NCBI GenBank assembly: GCA_021780105.1
Contig: JAJXZJ010000035.1
Location: 40,440 to 104,439 of the forward strand
Length of the DNA: 64,000 bases
Source of the DNA: a bacterium
Lineage (GTDB): Bacteria; Verrucomicrobiota; Verrucomicrobiia; Limisphaerales; J093
Direction of reading: 5' to 3'
The notes under the pieces are model-generated. The model did no database searches. It saw only the letters and a list, made by a program, of their open reading frames with translations, and was not told the origin of the DNA. Each line of letters begins with the position of its first letter. Within the stretch, counting starts at the first letter, position 1. Positions 26,537-35,276 of this stretch are shown in pieces. The translations under genes and the position numbers were made by a program.

Positions 26537-27196
26537 ATGAAGCGGCCGCGCGCGTTTACGCTCATCGAACTGCTGGTGGTCATCGCGATCATCGCCGTTC
26601 TGGCGGCGTTGTTGTTGCCGGCGCTCAGCAAGGCGAAGGCCAAGGCCCGCGGCATCGTCTGCCTGAACAACCTCAGGCAGTGGGGACTGGCCACGACGCT
26701 TTACACGAGCGATCACGACGATTTTCTGCCACCGGACGGCACGCCGAATCCCGACGCCGCCGACACCAACCAGGGCTGGTATATCCAGCTCCCGCGCGAA
26801 CTCAGTCTGCCGCGTTACCACGAAATGCCCTGGCGCACGAACGCCGGCGTCCGTCCCGCCAACTCCGTCTGGATCTGCCCGGCCAATGCCCGCCGCAGCA
26901 ACGGAAAGAACCTGTTTCACTACTGCCTGAACGAGAACGTCAACGGCACCGGCGAGGGCAATCGCCCCGTGCGGCTGGCAGGCATTGCCGAACCGGCGGC
27001 GTGCGTCTGGCTCTTCGACACGAAAAACCTGCCGGCGGTTGGTGGGTGGGCGTTCGTTCATACCAACCTGCACAACGCCGGGGCGCAGTTTGTGTTCCTC
27101 GACGGCCACGCGCGGCGGTTCCGCGGCGCTGGATATTGGGACTTCTCCGCGAATCACGCGCGGGTGGACAACCCCGAAATCCGGTGGATGCCGTGA
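26537..27196 (+). CDS. Prepilin-type N-terminal cleavage/methylation protein (pseudopilin)
   Basis: A 219-residue protein from ATG 26537. The prepilin peptidase site and helix are [20 protein letters not shown], followed by [20 protein letters not shown], the pattern highly multiplied in Verrucomicrobiota and Planctomycetota genomes. The C-terminal part ([15 protein letters not shown]) is the H-X9-DG-type end of these secreted proteins. Whether it forms a pilus or type II secretion pseudopilus is unknown; such proteins usually occur as isolated genes, as here. Confidence 0.85.
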   Translation: MKRPRAFTLIELLVVIAIIAVLAALLLPALSKAKAKARGIVCLNNLRQWGLATTLYTSDHDDFLPPDGTPNPDAADTNQGWYIQLPRELSLPRYHEMPWRTNAGVRPANSVWICPANARRSNGKNLFHYCLNENVNGTGEGNRPVRLAGIAEPAACVWLFDTKNLPAVGGWAFVHTNLHNAGAQFVFLDGHARRFRGAGYWDFSANHARVDNPEIRWMP

Positions 27197-27211
27197 ACGC
27201 GCGGCGGCGAT

Positions 27212-28069
27212 TCAAAGGTATTTTGCCAGCAGCGGGCGCAGTTTCGTCTTGGTCGCCGCCGGCCAGCACTTGCGGTCGGTGAGGATGGCGTTGGCCAGCG
27301 CGCGGTGACACGGCCAGTCCGGCTCGGCCGGGATCAACGGCAGCACGCGGCGGACGATTTCCTGCGCGTGCGCGGCGTTCTTGTGCAGGTTCTCGATGAT
27401 CATGTCCACAGTCACGTGCGCCCCGTCCCGCTTCCAGCAGTCGTAGTCCGTCACCATCGCCAGCGTGGCGTAGGCGATTTCCGCCTCGCGGGCGCACCGG
27501 GCCTCGCCGAGGTTGGTCATGCCGATCACATCGTAGCCGTCGCGGTGGTTGGCGAGCGACTCGGCGCGCGTGCTGAACGCCGGGCCTTCCATGTTCACAT
27601 ACGTGCCGCCGTCGTGAACGCGCAGCTTCAGTCCGCGGCAAACCTCCCGCAGCAGGGCGCGCAGCTCTTCGCAGACCGGATCGGCAAAGGCGATGTGCGC
27701 CACGATGCCGCCGCCGAAAAACGTGTGCGCGGCGGACTGCTTGGTGCGGTCCAGGAACTGGTCCGGCAACACGACGTCGCAGGGCCGGTATTTGGCCTGG
27801 AGGGAGCCGACGGCGCTGACGCTGACGATCCACGCCGCGCCGAGTTTTTTCAGCGCGTAAATGTTGGCGCGATGGTTCAGTTCGCCGGGCAGAATGCGGT
27901 GCCCGCGCCCGTGCCGCGGCAGGAACGCCACGGGCCGGCCGGCCAGTTCGCCCGTGAGCAACTGGTCCGACGGCTCGCCGAACGGCGTCCGCACCCGCAC
28001 CCATTTCTGATGCGTGAAGCCCTCGATTGCATACAAACCGCTCCCGCCGATGATGCCGACGATGTTCAT
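27212..28069 (-). CDS. mtnP: S-methyl-5'-thioadenosine phosphorylase
   Basis: Cleaves methylthioadenosine to adenine and methylthioribose-1-phosphate in methionine salvage. The 285-residue protein starts MNIVGIIGGSGLYAIEGF and contains PFGEPSDQLLTGEL, LPRHGRGHRILPGELNHRAN and GTYVNMEGPAFSTRAES, all typical of the MTAP/PNP trimeric family. ATG 28069 is chosen at the family start. It is convergent with the pseudopilin gene. Confidence 0.93.
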   Translation of the reverse strand: MNIVGIIGGSGLYAIEGFTHQKWVRVRTPFGEPSDQLLTGELAGRPVAFLPRHGRGHRILPGELNHRANIYALKKLGAAWIVSVSAVGSLQAKYRPCDVVLPDQFLDRTKQSAAHTFFGGGIVAHIAFADPVCEELRALLREVCRGLKLRVHDGGTYVNMEGPAFSTRAESLANHRDGYDVIGMTNLGEARCAREAEIAYATLAMVTDYDCWKRDGAHVTVDMIIENLHKNAAHAQEIVRRVLPLIPAEPDWPCHRALANAILTDRKCWPAATKTKLRPLLAKYL

Positions 28070-28182
28070 GGAAGAAAGACGCTCAAATTTCGGGCGAGTT
28101 TGCCCGGCGGCGCGGACATTGCCAGCCAAAACACGTTCCCTTCGCCCTTGCGCCGGACCCGGCAGGTTCCTATTTTCCCGCC

Positions 28183-28824
28183 ATGAAACGATCTCAACCG
28201 ATGCGTCTCGCGGCGGCGCTGTGGTTCGTCCTTGTCCTGGCCGTGATCTGCCCGCCGCTACAGGCGCAGGACGCCGCAGCGACGGCGGCGGCCGCGCAGG
28301 AGCGGGAGGAACGCTACCAGAAACTCCGCGCCAATATCGAAGATTTGCTCAACGCGCAGGCAATGCTGGAAAAACGCATCTCCGCCCTGAGCGACGAACT
28401 GCAGTCTCTGCGCCAAAACACCGACCGGGCCAGCGGCAATTACGCCACGCGCGACGACCTGCGCAAACTCGCGGACGACGTGCATGAAATTGACCGCAAA
28501 CGCGAGGAGGACAAGAAACTGATTCTCGAAGAACTGCGCAAACTCGCCGCCACGCCGCTGCCCGCGATGGCGCCGGAACCGCCCAAGCGGGTCGCCAAAC
28601 CCGAACCGGCGCCGGATACCAACGCAGAGGCGCCCGCCGTGCCCAGGAATGGCTACACCTATACCGTCAAGGATGGCGACACGCTCGCCGCCATCGTCAA
28701 CGCCTACCGCCAGAATGGTGTCAAGGTCACGGTGGACCAGGTGCTCAAGGCGAACCCGAACCTCAAGCCGCGGTCCATGAGAGTGAACCGGAAAATCTTC
28801 ATCCCCGACCCCAACGCGCCATGA
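28183..28824 (+). CDS. Secreted LysM-domain protein with coiled coil
   Basis: A 213-residue exported protein: signal peptide (about 1-29, ending LQAQD), a coiled coil (about 35-125, with EREERYQKLRANIEDLLNAQ), a Pro-rich linker, and a C-terminal LysM-like domain (YTYTVKDGDTLAAIVNAYRQ, then LKANPNLKP and NRKIFIPDPN). LysM binds peptidoglycan or chitin-type glycans, so a periplasmic envelope role is likely. Confidence 0.82.
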   Translation: MKRSQPMRLAAALWFVLVLAVICPPLQAQDAAATAAAAQEREERYQKLRANIEDLLNAQAMLEKRISALSDELQSLRQNTDRASGNYATRDDLRKLADDVHEIDRKREEDKKLILEELRKLAATPLPAMAPEPPKRVAKPEPAPDTNAEAPAVPRNGYTYTVKDGDTLAAIVNAYRQNGVKVTVDQVLKANPNLKPRSMRVNRKIFIPDPNAP

Positions 28825-28930
28825 GACGGCAGTCTGGCATGCGGAGAGCGCCTCCGTGGCCGTCTTCCGGGCCAGTCACCGTCCAAGCCGCCCGGCTTGC
28901 AAGCCCGGCATTCCGGTTTACAAATGGGCC

Positions 28931-30544
28931 ATGGCTTTTGATTCCTTCCGCGATTTCGTCAACGCGCTCGACCGCGCGGGCGAACTCAAACGCATTTCCC
29001 AGCCCGTCGCCACCGAACTGGAAATCACCGAGATCGCCGACCGCGAGATGAAATCGCCCGGCGGCGGCAAGGCGCTGCTGTTCGAGCAGCCCACCGTCAA
29101 CGGCGTGGTCTCGCCGTTCCCCGTGGCCATCAACACGCTCGGCTCGCACAAGCGCATGGCCATGAGCATGGGCGCGGAATCCGTGGACGAAGTCGCAAAC
29201 GAACTCGGTGCGCTGATGAAGGCCAAGCCGCCGACGAGTTTCAAAGAAGCCATCAAGCTGCTCTCGCTCGCGCTGGATTTGCGCCACGCGAAGCCCAAGA
29301 CGGTGAAGATTGGTTCGTGCAAGGATGTGATTCAAAAGTTTGACGCGCCGCCATCGCGCAAAGAACCGTGGCCGAAGGCAATTGATATTCTGGGGAGCGC
29401 GGGCGTCTCGCCTGCGGTTTCCGGCGCCCTCGCCGGAAACATTTCAACGGACAAACAAGTTGTCGACGCGACGCCGACAACAACACGCGAGACGGGCGCG
29501 CTCCCCACACTTGCGAACCTCCCCATCCTGAAATGCTGGCCGCTGGACGGCGGACGCTTCATCACGCTGCCCTGCGTCGTCACCAAAGACCCCGACACCG
29601 GCGAGCGGAATCTCGGCATGTATCGCATCCAGATTTACGACGACCGCACCACCGGCATGCACTGGCAATTGCAAAAGGTCGCCGCGCGCCATGGCCGTCG
29701 TTACTACGAGAAGGGCGAGCGCATGCCCGTCGCCATTTTCCTCGGCGGCGACCCGATGTTCCCCTTTGCTGCCACCGCGCCGCTGCCGGACGGCTTGGAT
29801 GAATTTCTGCTCGCCGGTTATCTCCGCAAAAAATCCGTCGAACTCGTGAAGTGCGAGACCAACGACCTCGAAGTTCCTGCCAACGCCGATTTTGTCATCG
29901 AAGGTTACGTGGACCCGACCGAGCCGTTGCGCGAGGAAGGGCCGTTTGGCGATCACACTGGCTATTACACGTTGCCCGAGCCGTATCCCGTCTTCCACGT
30001 CACCGCCATCACGCATCGCAAGGACGCGGTGTATCCGGCGACGATTGTCGGCATTCCGCCGATGGAGGATTTTTATATCGGCGGCGCGAGCGTGAAATTG
30101 TTCCTGCCGATCTTCAAAATGAATTTCCCCGAGATCGTGGACATCGCGCTGCCAGCGGAAGGTGTGTTCCACAATCTTGTGTTCGTCAGCATCAAAAAGA
30201 CCTACCCGATGCAGGCCTACAAAATCATGCACGGCCTCTGGGGCATGGGGCAGATGATGTTCACCAAATACATCGTGGTGGTGGACGCCGACGTGGACGT
30301 GCACAACACCAGCGAAGTCCTCTTCCGCCTTTGCGCCAACACCGACCCGCAACGCGACAGCATCTTCACCAAAGGCCCGTCCGACGTGCTTGACCACGCC
30401 ACTAGCGAAATCGCCAGCGGCAGCAAACTCGGCATTGACGCGACGAAGAAATTGCCGGGCGAAGGTTTCAAACGTCCCTGGCCGCCGCTCATCAAGATGG
30501 ATGAAAGTGTGAAGGTGAAAGTGGCGAAAATCCTCAACCTGTAG
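28931..30544 (+). CDS. ubiD: UbiD-family decarboxylase with an in-frame repeat insertion
   Basis: UbiD enzymes use prenylated FMN to decarboxylate aromatic or unsaturated acids, for example in quinone synthesis. From ATG 28931 the protein has 537 residues. Family segments include FVNALDRAGELKRISQPV, YDDRTTGMHWQLQKVAARHG, AIFLGGDPMFPFAATAPLPD, GPFGDHTGYYTLPEPYPVFH and VVVDADVDVHNTSEVLFRLC. Residues about 154-192 do not belong to the family: they are encoded by a palindromic repeat (separate entry) and read GSAGVSPAVSGALAG... ending TRETGALPTL. The insertion keeps the frame, so the enzyme may be functional. No UbiX gene is nearby. Confidence 0.92.
   Translation: MAFDSFRDFVNALDRAGELKRISQPVATELEITEIADREMKSPGGGKALLFEQPTVNGVVSPFPVAINTLGSHKRMAMSMGAESVDEVANELGALMKAKPPTSFKEAIKLLSLALDLRHAKPKTVKIGSCKDVIQKFDAPPSRKEPWPKAIDILGSAGVSPAVSGALAGNISTDKQVVDATPTTTRETGALPTLANLPILKCWPLDGGRFITLPCVVTKDPDTGERNLGMYRIQIYDDRTTGMHWQLQKVAARHGRRYYEKGERMPVAIFLGGDPMFPFAATAPLPDGLDEFLLAGYLRKKSVELVKCETNDLEVPANADFVIEGYVDPTEPLREEGPFGDHTGYYTLPEPYPVFHVTAITHRKDAVYPATIVGIPPMEDFYIGGASVKLFLPIFKMNFPEIVDIALPAEGVFHNLVFVSIKKTYPMQAYKIMHGLWGMGQMMFTKYIVVVDADVDVHNTSEVLFRLCANTDPQRDSIFTKGPSDVLDHATSEIASGSKLGIDATKKLPGEGFKRPWPPLIKMDESVKVKVAKILNL
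29392..29506. repeat. Palindromic 'AGVSPAV' repeat inserted in frame inside ubiD
   Basis: The ends are inverted copies: GGGGAGCGCGGGCGTCTCGC at 29392-29411 against GCGAGACGGGCGCGCTCCCC at 29487-29506 (18 of 20 pair). An inner hairpin, GTTTCCGGC with GCCGGAAAC, lies at 29417-29440. In the ubiD frame the left part encodes SAGVSPAV and the right part ETGALP, a peptide pair I know from protein-coding palindromic repeats scattered in Verrucomicrobiota genomes. Confidence 0.8.
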
Positions 30545-30569
30545 CAGCGGACATGAGGAAGCTCAAAGC

Positions 30570-31613
30570 GTGAACGAAGAGAAAAACAATGCCCGCCGCC
30601 TGACCCCTGAAGAAAAAAAGGCATTGCAGTTCGAGCGCGAGCAACTTCGTCACGCCGAAGAGGCTGGTTGCTCTGGTCTCATCGGCGGCTGGGCATTCAG
30701 TGTGCGCCAAAAGCGCGACATGGATGCCGATGAAGCCACGCACGATGATGACCCGTTCATCTGCAAGTCTTGCCGGTCTGACGCCATACTTAGAAAATGC
30801 ACAGATGACCGGCGCGACCACTACGCGCATCACGCGCGCCTGAGTCCAGTTGTCGAAGCAGAGGAAACCGAGTTACACAAAGGATGCCTTGCTGAAATCT
30901 GCGACGCCCTAAAGCAGAAATTTCCGGATGGAAACTGGGGCATGAACCGGCCAATCCCGGCGAACGAAAAACTCGGTGTCGGCGAGGTCGTGCCTGATGT
31001 CAGCGGCAGAATCGGAAACCAACGCATCGCAATCGAGGCTCAGGTCAGTTCTCTTTCAATTCCCAAAATCATCAAACGTTCAGCGGTTTACACGAAGCGC
31101 AACATTCCACTCGTCTGGCTTGTTCCTCTCAAAGAGGATTTGGGCAGCGAACCATTTCGTCCCCGTCTTTACGAACGGTATCTCCACATGATGTATTTTG
31201 GTCGGGTTTATTACTGGTTGCCAGGATTCGGAACGATGTTGCAACCAGTTCACTATGGCGTTGCCTTTCGACATATTCCGTTTGCCGAATGGTATGACAA
31301 AGAAGCAGAGGAGGAACGTGAGGCTGGCGGCTACGAAAAGGCATACAAGGTTATCAAGAGTCCCGTGCCGAGCGCGAAGATTGACATCACCACGCAATTC
31401 AGACTTCAGCATCGCCCAGAGTTCAGACCTTGGAATGAGCGGAGAACCGTTCCACCTCTTTTGCTGTGGAAAGACATCCTGCAAGACTGGTGGGACAAGT
31501 CCGAAGACGAGGCATTCCGCAAGAGATTCAAGGAGGACAATCTGCCCAAAGAAAAACACAAGAAGCAAAAGCTGCCCCCGCCTCCGATGGACTGGCGTTA
31601 CGAACGCTGGTGA
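30570..31613 (+). CDS. CoiA-like protein (zinc-finger plus nuclease-like domain)
   Basis: A 347-residue protein from GTG 30570. The N-terminal half has a CxxC...HxxH arrangement (FICKSCRSDAILRKC then DHYAHHARLSP), like CoiA competence proteins. The next part has VGEVVPDVSG and IAIEAQVSSLS, where Asp...Glu-x-Gln resembles the PD-(D/E)xK-type nuclease core of that family. The C-terminal half is basic. The DNA is more AT-rich than the neighbours and stands just before a REP/RAYT unit, which suggests acquired DNA. Function (DNA uptake, repair or defence) is not shown by the sequence. Confidence 0.65.
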   Translation: MNEEKNNARRLTPEEKKALQFEREQLRHAEEAGCSGLIGGWAFSVRQKRDMDADEATHDDDPFICKSCRSDAILRKCTDDRRDHYAHHARLSPVVEAEETELHKGCLAEICDALKQKFPDGNWGMNRPIPANEKLGVGEVVPDVSGRIGNQRIAIEAQVSSLSIPKIIKRSAVYTKRNIPLVWLVPLKEDLGSEPFRPRLYERYLHMMYFGRVYYWLPGFGTMLQPVHYGVAFRHIPFAEWYDKEAEEEREAGGYEKAYKVIKSPVPSAKIDITTQFRLQHRPEFRPWNERRTVPPLLLWKDILQDWWDKSEDEAFRKRFKEDNLPKEKHKKQKLPPPPMDWRYERW

Positions 31614-31618
31614 CAGCG

Positions 31619-31914
31619 CCGTTTGGGAATCCCAACGGGATTCCGTCCCAAAGCCCAGGGTTGCGAGGAACGAGCTACCCTGGGACACCGTCCGCAAATA
31701 TTTTCCAACCGCAACGCGGTTGTGGCCATTTCGTTTCATCCGTCGCGCCACATCGGCCACAACCTCGTTGAGGTTGTTTCCAATTTTGGCTGGTTACCCA
31801 AGGTAGGCGTTTCACGCCAACCTTGGGCTGGAGGACACAATCCCTTTGGGATTGAAAGCGGAAGCACGCCGCTTCGCGCTGGCGAATCGTCGCACAATTG
31901 ACCATTCTCCTGTC
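31619..31914. repeat. REP/BIME-like repeat cluster upstream of the RAYT transposase
   Basis: There are two copies of one palindromic unit in opposite orientation. The right copy (about 31797-31856) has CCAAGGTAGGCGTTTCACG, then CCAACCTTGGGCTGGAGGAC and CAATCCCTTTGGGATT; the left copy (about 31629-31687) reads as its reverse complement (AATCCCAACGGGATTCCGTC ... GAGCTACCCTGGG). Between them are small hairpins such as CAACCGCAACGCGGTTG and CAACCTCGTTGAGGTTG. Together with a third copy after the transposase this looks like a REP-RAYT unit. Confidence 0.75.
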
Positions 31915-32370
31915 ATGCCACAATCACTCTCCGCCGTTTACATCCATTTGGTTTTCTCCACCAAAGACCGCCGGCCATTCCTGCGCGACAAACCCACGCG
32001 CGACGCGCTCCACTCGTATCTGGGCGGTGTCTCCAAACAACTCGATTGCCCACCCATCCAAATCGGTGGAGTGGAAGATCACGTGCATCTGCTCGCGCGC
32101 TTCGGACGCACCATCACGCAGGCCGAATGGGTGAAGGAATTGAAACGCGTCTCGAATCTCTGGCTGAAGGACCACGGTCGCGATTACGCCGACTTCGAAT
32201 GGCAAGGCGGCTATGCGGATTTCTCCGTGAGCCAATCCAATCTCGAACAGGTGAAGCAATACATCGCCACGCAGGAGGAGCATCACCAAAAGATGAATTT
32301 TCAGGACGAGTTGCGCGCGTTGTTGCGGAAGCACGAGATGGAATGGGATGAGAAATACGTGTGGGATTGA
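31915..32370 (+). CDS. REP-associated tyrosine transposase (IS200/Y1-type, HUH)
   Basis: A 151-residue single-strand transposase of the Y1 family. It opens with SAVYIHLVFSTKDRRPFLRD, the standard IS200-like start; DHVHLLARF contains the His-hydrophobic-His metal site; VKQYIATQEEHH carries the likely catalytic tyrosine. Flanking REP copies on both sides and the lack of ordinary insertion-sequence ends favour a domesticated RAYT that spreads or maintains REP elements. ATG 31915 is the natural start; the frame is open upstream into repeat DNA. Confidence 0.9.
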   Translation: MPQSLSAVYIHLVFSTKDRRPFLRDKPTRDALHSYLGGVSKQLDCPPIQIGGVEDHVHLLARFGRTITQAEWVKELKRVSNLWLKDHGRDYADFEWQGGYADFSVSQSNLEQVKQYIATQEEHHQKMNFQDELRALLRKHEMEWDEKYVWD

Positions 32371-32496
32371 ATCGTGAACACCGTCGAGCGATTTGCCGCA
32401 ACCGCGTTGCGGTTGAATCCAATTCCGAATCATGACCCAAGGTAGCCTCGCAAGCTCGGCAACCTTGGGCTGGAGGACGCAATCCCGTTGGGATTA
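32371..32496. repeat. REP copy downstream of the RAYT transposase
   Basis: A hairpin GCAACCGCGTTGCGGTTG (about 32399-32416) is followed by CCAAGGTAGCCTCGC...CAACCTTGGGCTGGAGGACG and CAATCCCGTTGGGATT (about 32439-32494), matching the copy at 31797-31856 in the same orientation. It ends exactly at the stop codon of the next gene. Confidence 0.75.
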
Positions 32497-32937
32497 TCAC
32501 TTCTGCGGCGGGGCGGGAACGAGTCCGTGCTTTTTCATCACGGCTTTGAGTTTTTCCACGTCCGGCGGGCCGCCGGCGTTGATGATGGCGGCCATTTCGC
32601 GAAAGAACTCCGGGCCGATGAGCGCGGGCGTCACGACGGCAAGGCCTTTGGCGTTTGACGGCTTCAGATTGTTGAAGCCATGCACCGCGCCGCGCGGAAT
32701 GAAACAAGTGTCACCCGCGGCGATGTCCACCGGCCGGCCATTGACGGTGAACGTCAACACGCCTTCCAGCCCGTAAATGGTTTCGTCGTAGCGTTCGTGC
32801 GAATGCGGCACGGGCACTTTCGCGCCCGCCGGGACGGTGAACTCAAACATGGCCAACTGGCCGTTGGAGTCTTTGCCTTCGAGGAGAAAGCGGATCTCAA
32901 TCTGGCCGGGCCGGATGATTTCTTTTTCGTGGGCCAT
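32497..32937 (-). CDS. Cupin-domain protein
   Basis: A 146-residue single-cupin protein. Metal-site motifs are VPVPHSHERYDETIYGLEG (His-x-His...Glu) and RGAVHGFNNLKP. The C-terminal helix (ALIGPEFFREMAAIINAGGP) is typical of small cupins related to quercetinase-like or epimerase-like proteins. The substrate is unknown. It is 30 bp downstream of a second cupin gene on the same strand. Confidence 0.85.
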   Translation of the reverse strand: MAHEKEIIRPGQIEIRFLLEGKDSNGQLAMFEFTVPAGAKVPVPHSHERYDETIYGLEGVLTFTVNGRPVDIAAGDTCFIPRGAVHGFNNLKPSNAKGLAVVTPALIGPEFFREMAAIINAGGPPDVEKLKAVMKKHGLVPAPPQK

Positions 32938-32967
32938 AATTTTTGGTCGGATGAAAAACCGGACCGC

Positions 32968-33420
32968 TCACACGCCGGGCGGCGGCAGGATTTCCAGCCC
33001 GAATTTTTTCGCAAGCTCCATCACGCGCGGCATGTCCTGCTGTTGCTGCGGGCTGAGCGCGCCGATTTCCTCGAAGAATCCCTCGAAGCCCGATGGCGTG
33101 ATGACGCACATGAGCCGGCCGGGCGTTTGGCCGAGGTAACGGTAGGTGTGCGCGATCCCGCGCGGCGCGAAGAGGGTTGCGCCCTTCTGGGCAACGAACT
33201 TTCGATCGCCAACGGTCCATTCGTAGTCGCCCTCGATGATCTGGAACGTTTCGTCCTCGCGGCGATGGATGTGCGGTGGCGGCCCGCCGCCCGGCACGTC
33301 GTGCGATTCGACCACGCTCACCACGCCGCCGGTGTCGCGGCCATGGAGGCGAATGACCATGGGAATGCCGAGAATGTTCACCTTTTTGCCGCCGTCGTTA
33401 GGCACATGAATGGGTATCAT
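32968..33420 (-). CDS. Cupin-domain protein
   Basis: A 150-residue cupin, opening MIPIHVPNDGGKKVNILGIP. The first motif is GGPPPHIHRREDETFQIIEG and the second PRGIAHTYRYLG, giving three His and one Glu as possible metal ligands. It ends in a helical LSPQQQQDMPRVMELAKKFG tail, shared in outline with the neighbouring cupin, so the two may be old duplicates. The function is unknown. Confidence 0.85.
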   Translation of the reverse strand: MIPIHVPNDGGKKVNILGIPMVIRLHGRDTGGVVSVVESHDVPGGGPPPHIHRREDETFQIIEGDYEWTVGDRKFVAQKGATLFAPRGIAHTYRYLGQTPGRLMCVITPSGFEGFFEEIGALSPQQQQDMPRVMELAKKFGLEILPPPGV

Positions 33421-33686
33421 AAATAATTTCCATGATCTTGCGTCTTCATGTGCCTGCTGGCAAGGTAAGAATCCGTGCCATCATAATATGGTTGCGTTGA
33501 TGCACTTCACGTTGCTTCCGCAAGCATCCGGACAACGGGCACCGGCTTCGCGGTTCGCCGTGTTTCCTCCACGCCGGCTAAACAAACTGTAATCCGGACC
33601 GGGGGCGAATGTTTAGGTGCCAATGATCTGCTGATCATGGAACGGCGCCATGGGTGACGCCGCCCCAAGACAGCAACAACACATCA

Positions 33687-34325
33687 ATGAAAGCAAACAT
33701 CATGAAGAAACAATTGCTGGTGGCCCTTGCCACCCTGCTCCTCGGTGCGACGGCGGGTCCGCTGACCTTGCTGGCGCAGCCCCAACGCAGTGCCCGGACG
33801 ACCGCACTCGACGCGACCGCCAAGGAGGCGCTGATCACCGCCCTGGCCGGGCCGGAAGGCGAATACGCCGCTCACGCCGAATACGCGGCCGTGGTGGCGA
33901 AGTTCGGCGCCGTGCAGCCCTACGCCAACATCCTGCGGGCGGAACAGCAACACATCACGGCGCTCCAGCGGCAATGCGCCAGGTTTGGCGTGCCCGTGCC
34001 GCCGGATTCTTATCTCGGCAAGGTTACCGCGCCGGACACGCTTGACGCGGCCGCGGCCGCCGGCGTTTCCGCCGAGCAATCCAATGTGGCCATGTATGAG
34101 GCGCTGCTGGCCAAGGTGCAGAATTACCCCAGCCTCGTGCAGGTGTTCACCAACCTGCGGGCCGCCTCGTTCAACCACCACCTGCCCGCTTTCGAGGCGG
34201 CGGAGGCCGGCGGCGGCAGCGGTTGTCCGGGCATGTGTCCGGCCACCGGCGCGAACGGCGGCTGCACCGGTAATCAGGACCGCATCCGGCAACGTCTCCA
34301 CTCGGGAAGCGGATGCATGTGGTAG
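33687..34325 (+). CDS. Secreted ferritin-like (DUF2202-type) protein with Cys-rich tail
   Basis: A 212-residue exported protein from ATG 33687. After a signal peptide (about 6-30) comes a helical part with GPEGEYAAHAEYAAVVAKFG and RAEQQHITALQRQC, where spaced Glu and His residues match the ferritin-like DUF2202 fold. The last 40 residues are Gly/Cys-rich (GCPGMCPATGANGGCTGNQD) and may bind metal. The two-component system that follows on the same strand suggests a role in metal or oxidative stress; no reaction is shown. Confidence 0.75.
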   Translation: MKANIMKKQLLVALATLLLGATAGPLTLLAQPQRSARTTALDATAKEALITALAGPEGEYAAHAEYAAVVAKFGAVQPYANILRAEQQHITALQRQCARFGVPVPPDSYLGKVTAPDTLDAAAAAGVSAEQSNVAMYEALLAKVQNYPSLVQVFTNLRAASFNHHLPAFEAAEAGGGSGCPGMCPATGANGGCTGNQDRIRQRLHSGSGCMW

Positions 34326-34343
34326 GCAAAATGACCGTCGTCG

Positions 34344-34380
34344 CGCGGCCCGCGGTTCGGTCAGCGAACCGCGGGCCGCG
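34344..34380 (+). terminator. Long perfect hairpin after the ferritin-like gene
   Basis: CGCGGCCCGCGGTTCG (34344-34359) pairs over 16 bp with 34365-34380 around the loop GTCAG. It begins 18 bp after the stop codon. No T-run follows, so it may end transcription in another way or protect the 3' end. Confidence 0.5.
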
Positions 34381-34601
34381 TCCGCCGGTTGGCGCGGAGC
34401 AACCGTGAAACACGCGCGGCTCATTCCCACCGCCGGGAAAACCTCACCGGCGGCGGTATTTTTGCTTTTCGCCCCTGCGAGACCGCTTTACAAAACCAGC
34501 GGTGAACCCAGACGCTGTTTCCGCATCCGGCCGTCGGGGAAGTCATGTTGACCGCCTGCCGTTGGCGGAGGGATGCCGGCTGTTGAAGGGGCCGGCCTGG
34601 C

Positions 34602-35276
34602 ATGAAAATTTTGGTCGTTGAAGATGAGAAGAAGATCGCCTCCTTTGTCCGCAAGGGACTGGAGGCGCAGGGCTTTGTCGTGGACGTATGCCATCACGGC
34701 GACGACGGCTACGCGCTGGCCACCACGCGGCCCTATGACGCACTGGTGCTGGACATCATGCTGCCCGGCCGGGATGGGCTGAGCATCCTGCGCAGCCTGC
34801 GCGAACACAAGGTGCCCCTGCCGGTGGTCCTGTTGACGGCGCGCAGCGAGTTGAACGAGCGGGTCGAAGGATTGAACCTCGGCGCGGACGATTATCTGAC
34901 CAAGCCGTTTTTCATCGAGGAACTGACCGCCCGCCTGCACGCGGTGACGCGCCGCGTGACCGGCGCCGGGCGGAGCATCCTGGCGGTGGCGGATCTGACG
35001 ATGAACCTGCTCACGCGCGAAGTCCGGCGCGGCGGGACGAACATCGAGTTGACGCCGCGCGAATTCACCCTGCTGGAACACCTGCTGCGATCGCCCGGCC
35101 GGGTGCTGACACGGGTCCAGATTTGCGAGCAGGTGTGGAGCTATGACTTCGATCCGGGCACCAACCTGGTCGAGGTTTACATCCAGCGGCTGCGGAAGAA
35201 AGTGGACGGTGACGCGCCGGTGAAATTGATTGAGACCATCCGCGGCGTGGGCTACCGCGTGAAGGCGCACCCATGA
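34602..35276 (+). CDS. OmpR-family response regulator
   Basis: A 224-residue regulator with a receiver domain (MKILVVEDEKKIASFVRKGL; phosphorylated Asp in DALVLDIMLPGRDG; switch Lys in NLGADDYLTKPF) and a winged-helix DNA-binding domain (TPREFTLLEHLLRSPGRVLT ... TNLVEVYIQRLRKKVD). Closest in style to the CusR/CopR heavy-metal group. It overlaps the histidine-kinase gene by four bases. Confidence 0.93.
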   Translation: MKILVVEDEKKIASFVRKGLEAQGFVVDVCHHGDDGYALATTRPYDALVLDIMLPGRDGLSILRSLREHKVPLPVVLLTARSELNERVEGLNLGADDYLTKPFFIEELTARLHAVTRRVTGAGRSILAVADLTMNLLTREVRRGGTNIELTPREFTLLEHLLRSPGRVLTRVQICEQVWSYDFDPGTNLVEVYIQRLRKKVDGDAPVKLIETIRGVGYRVKAHP

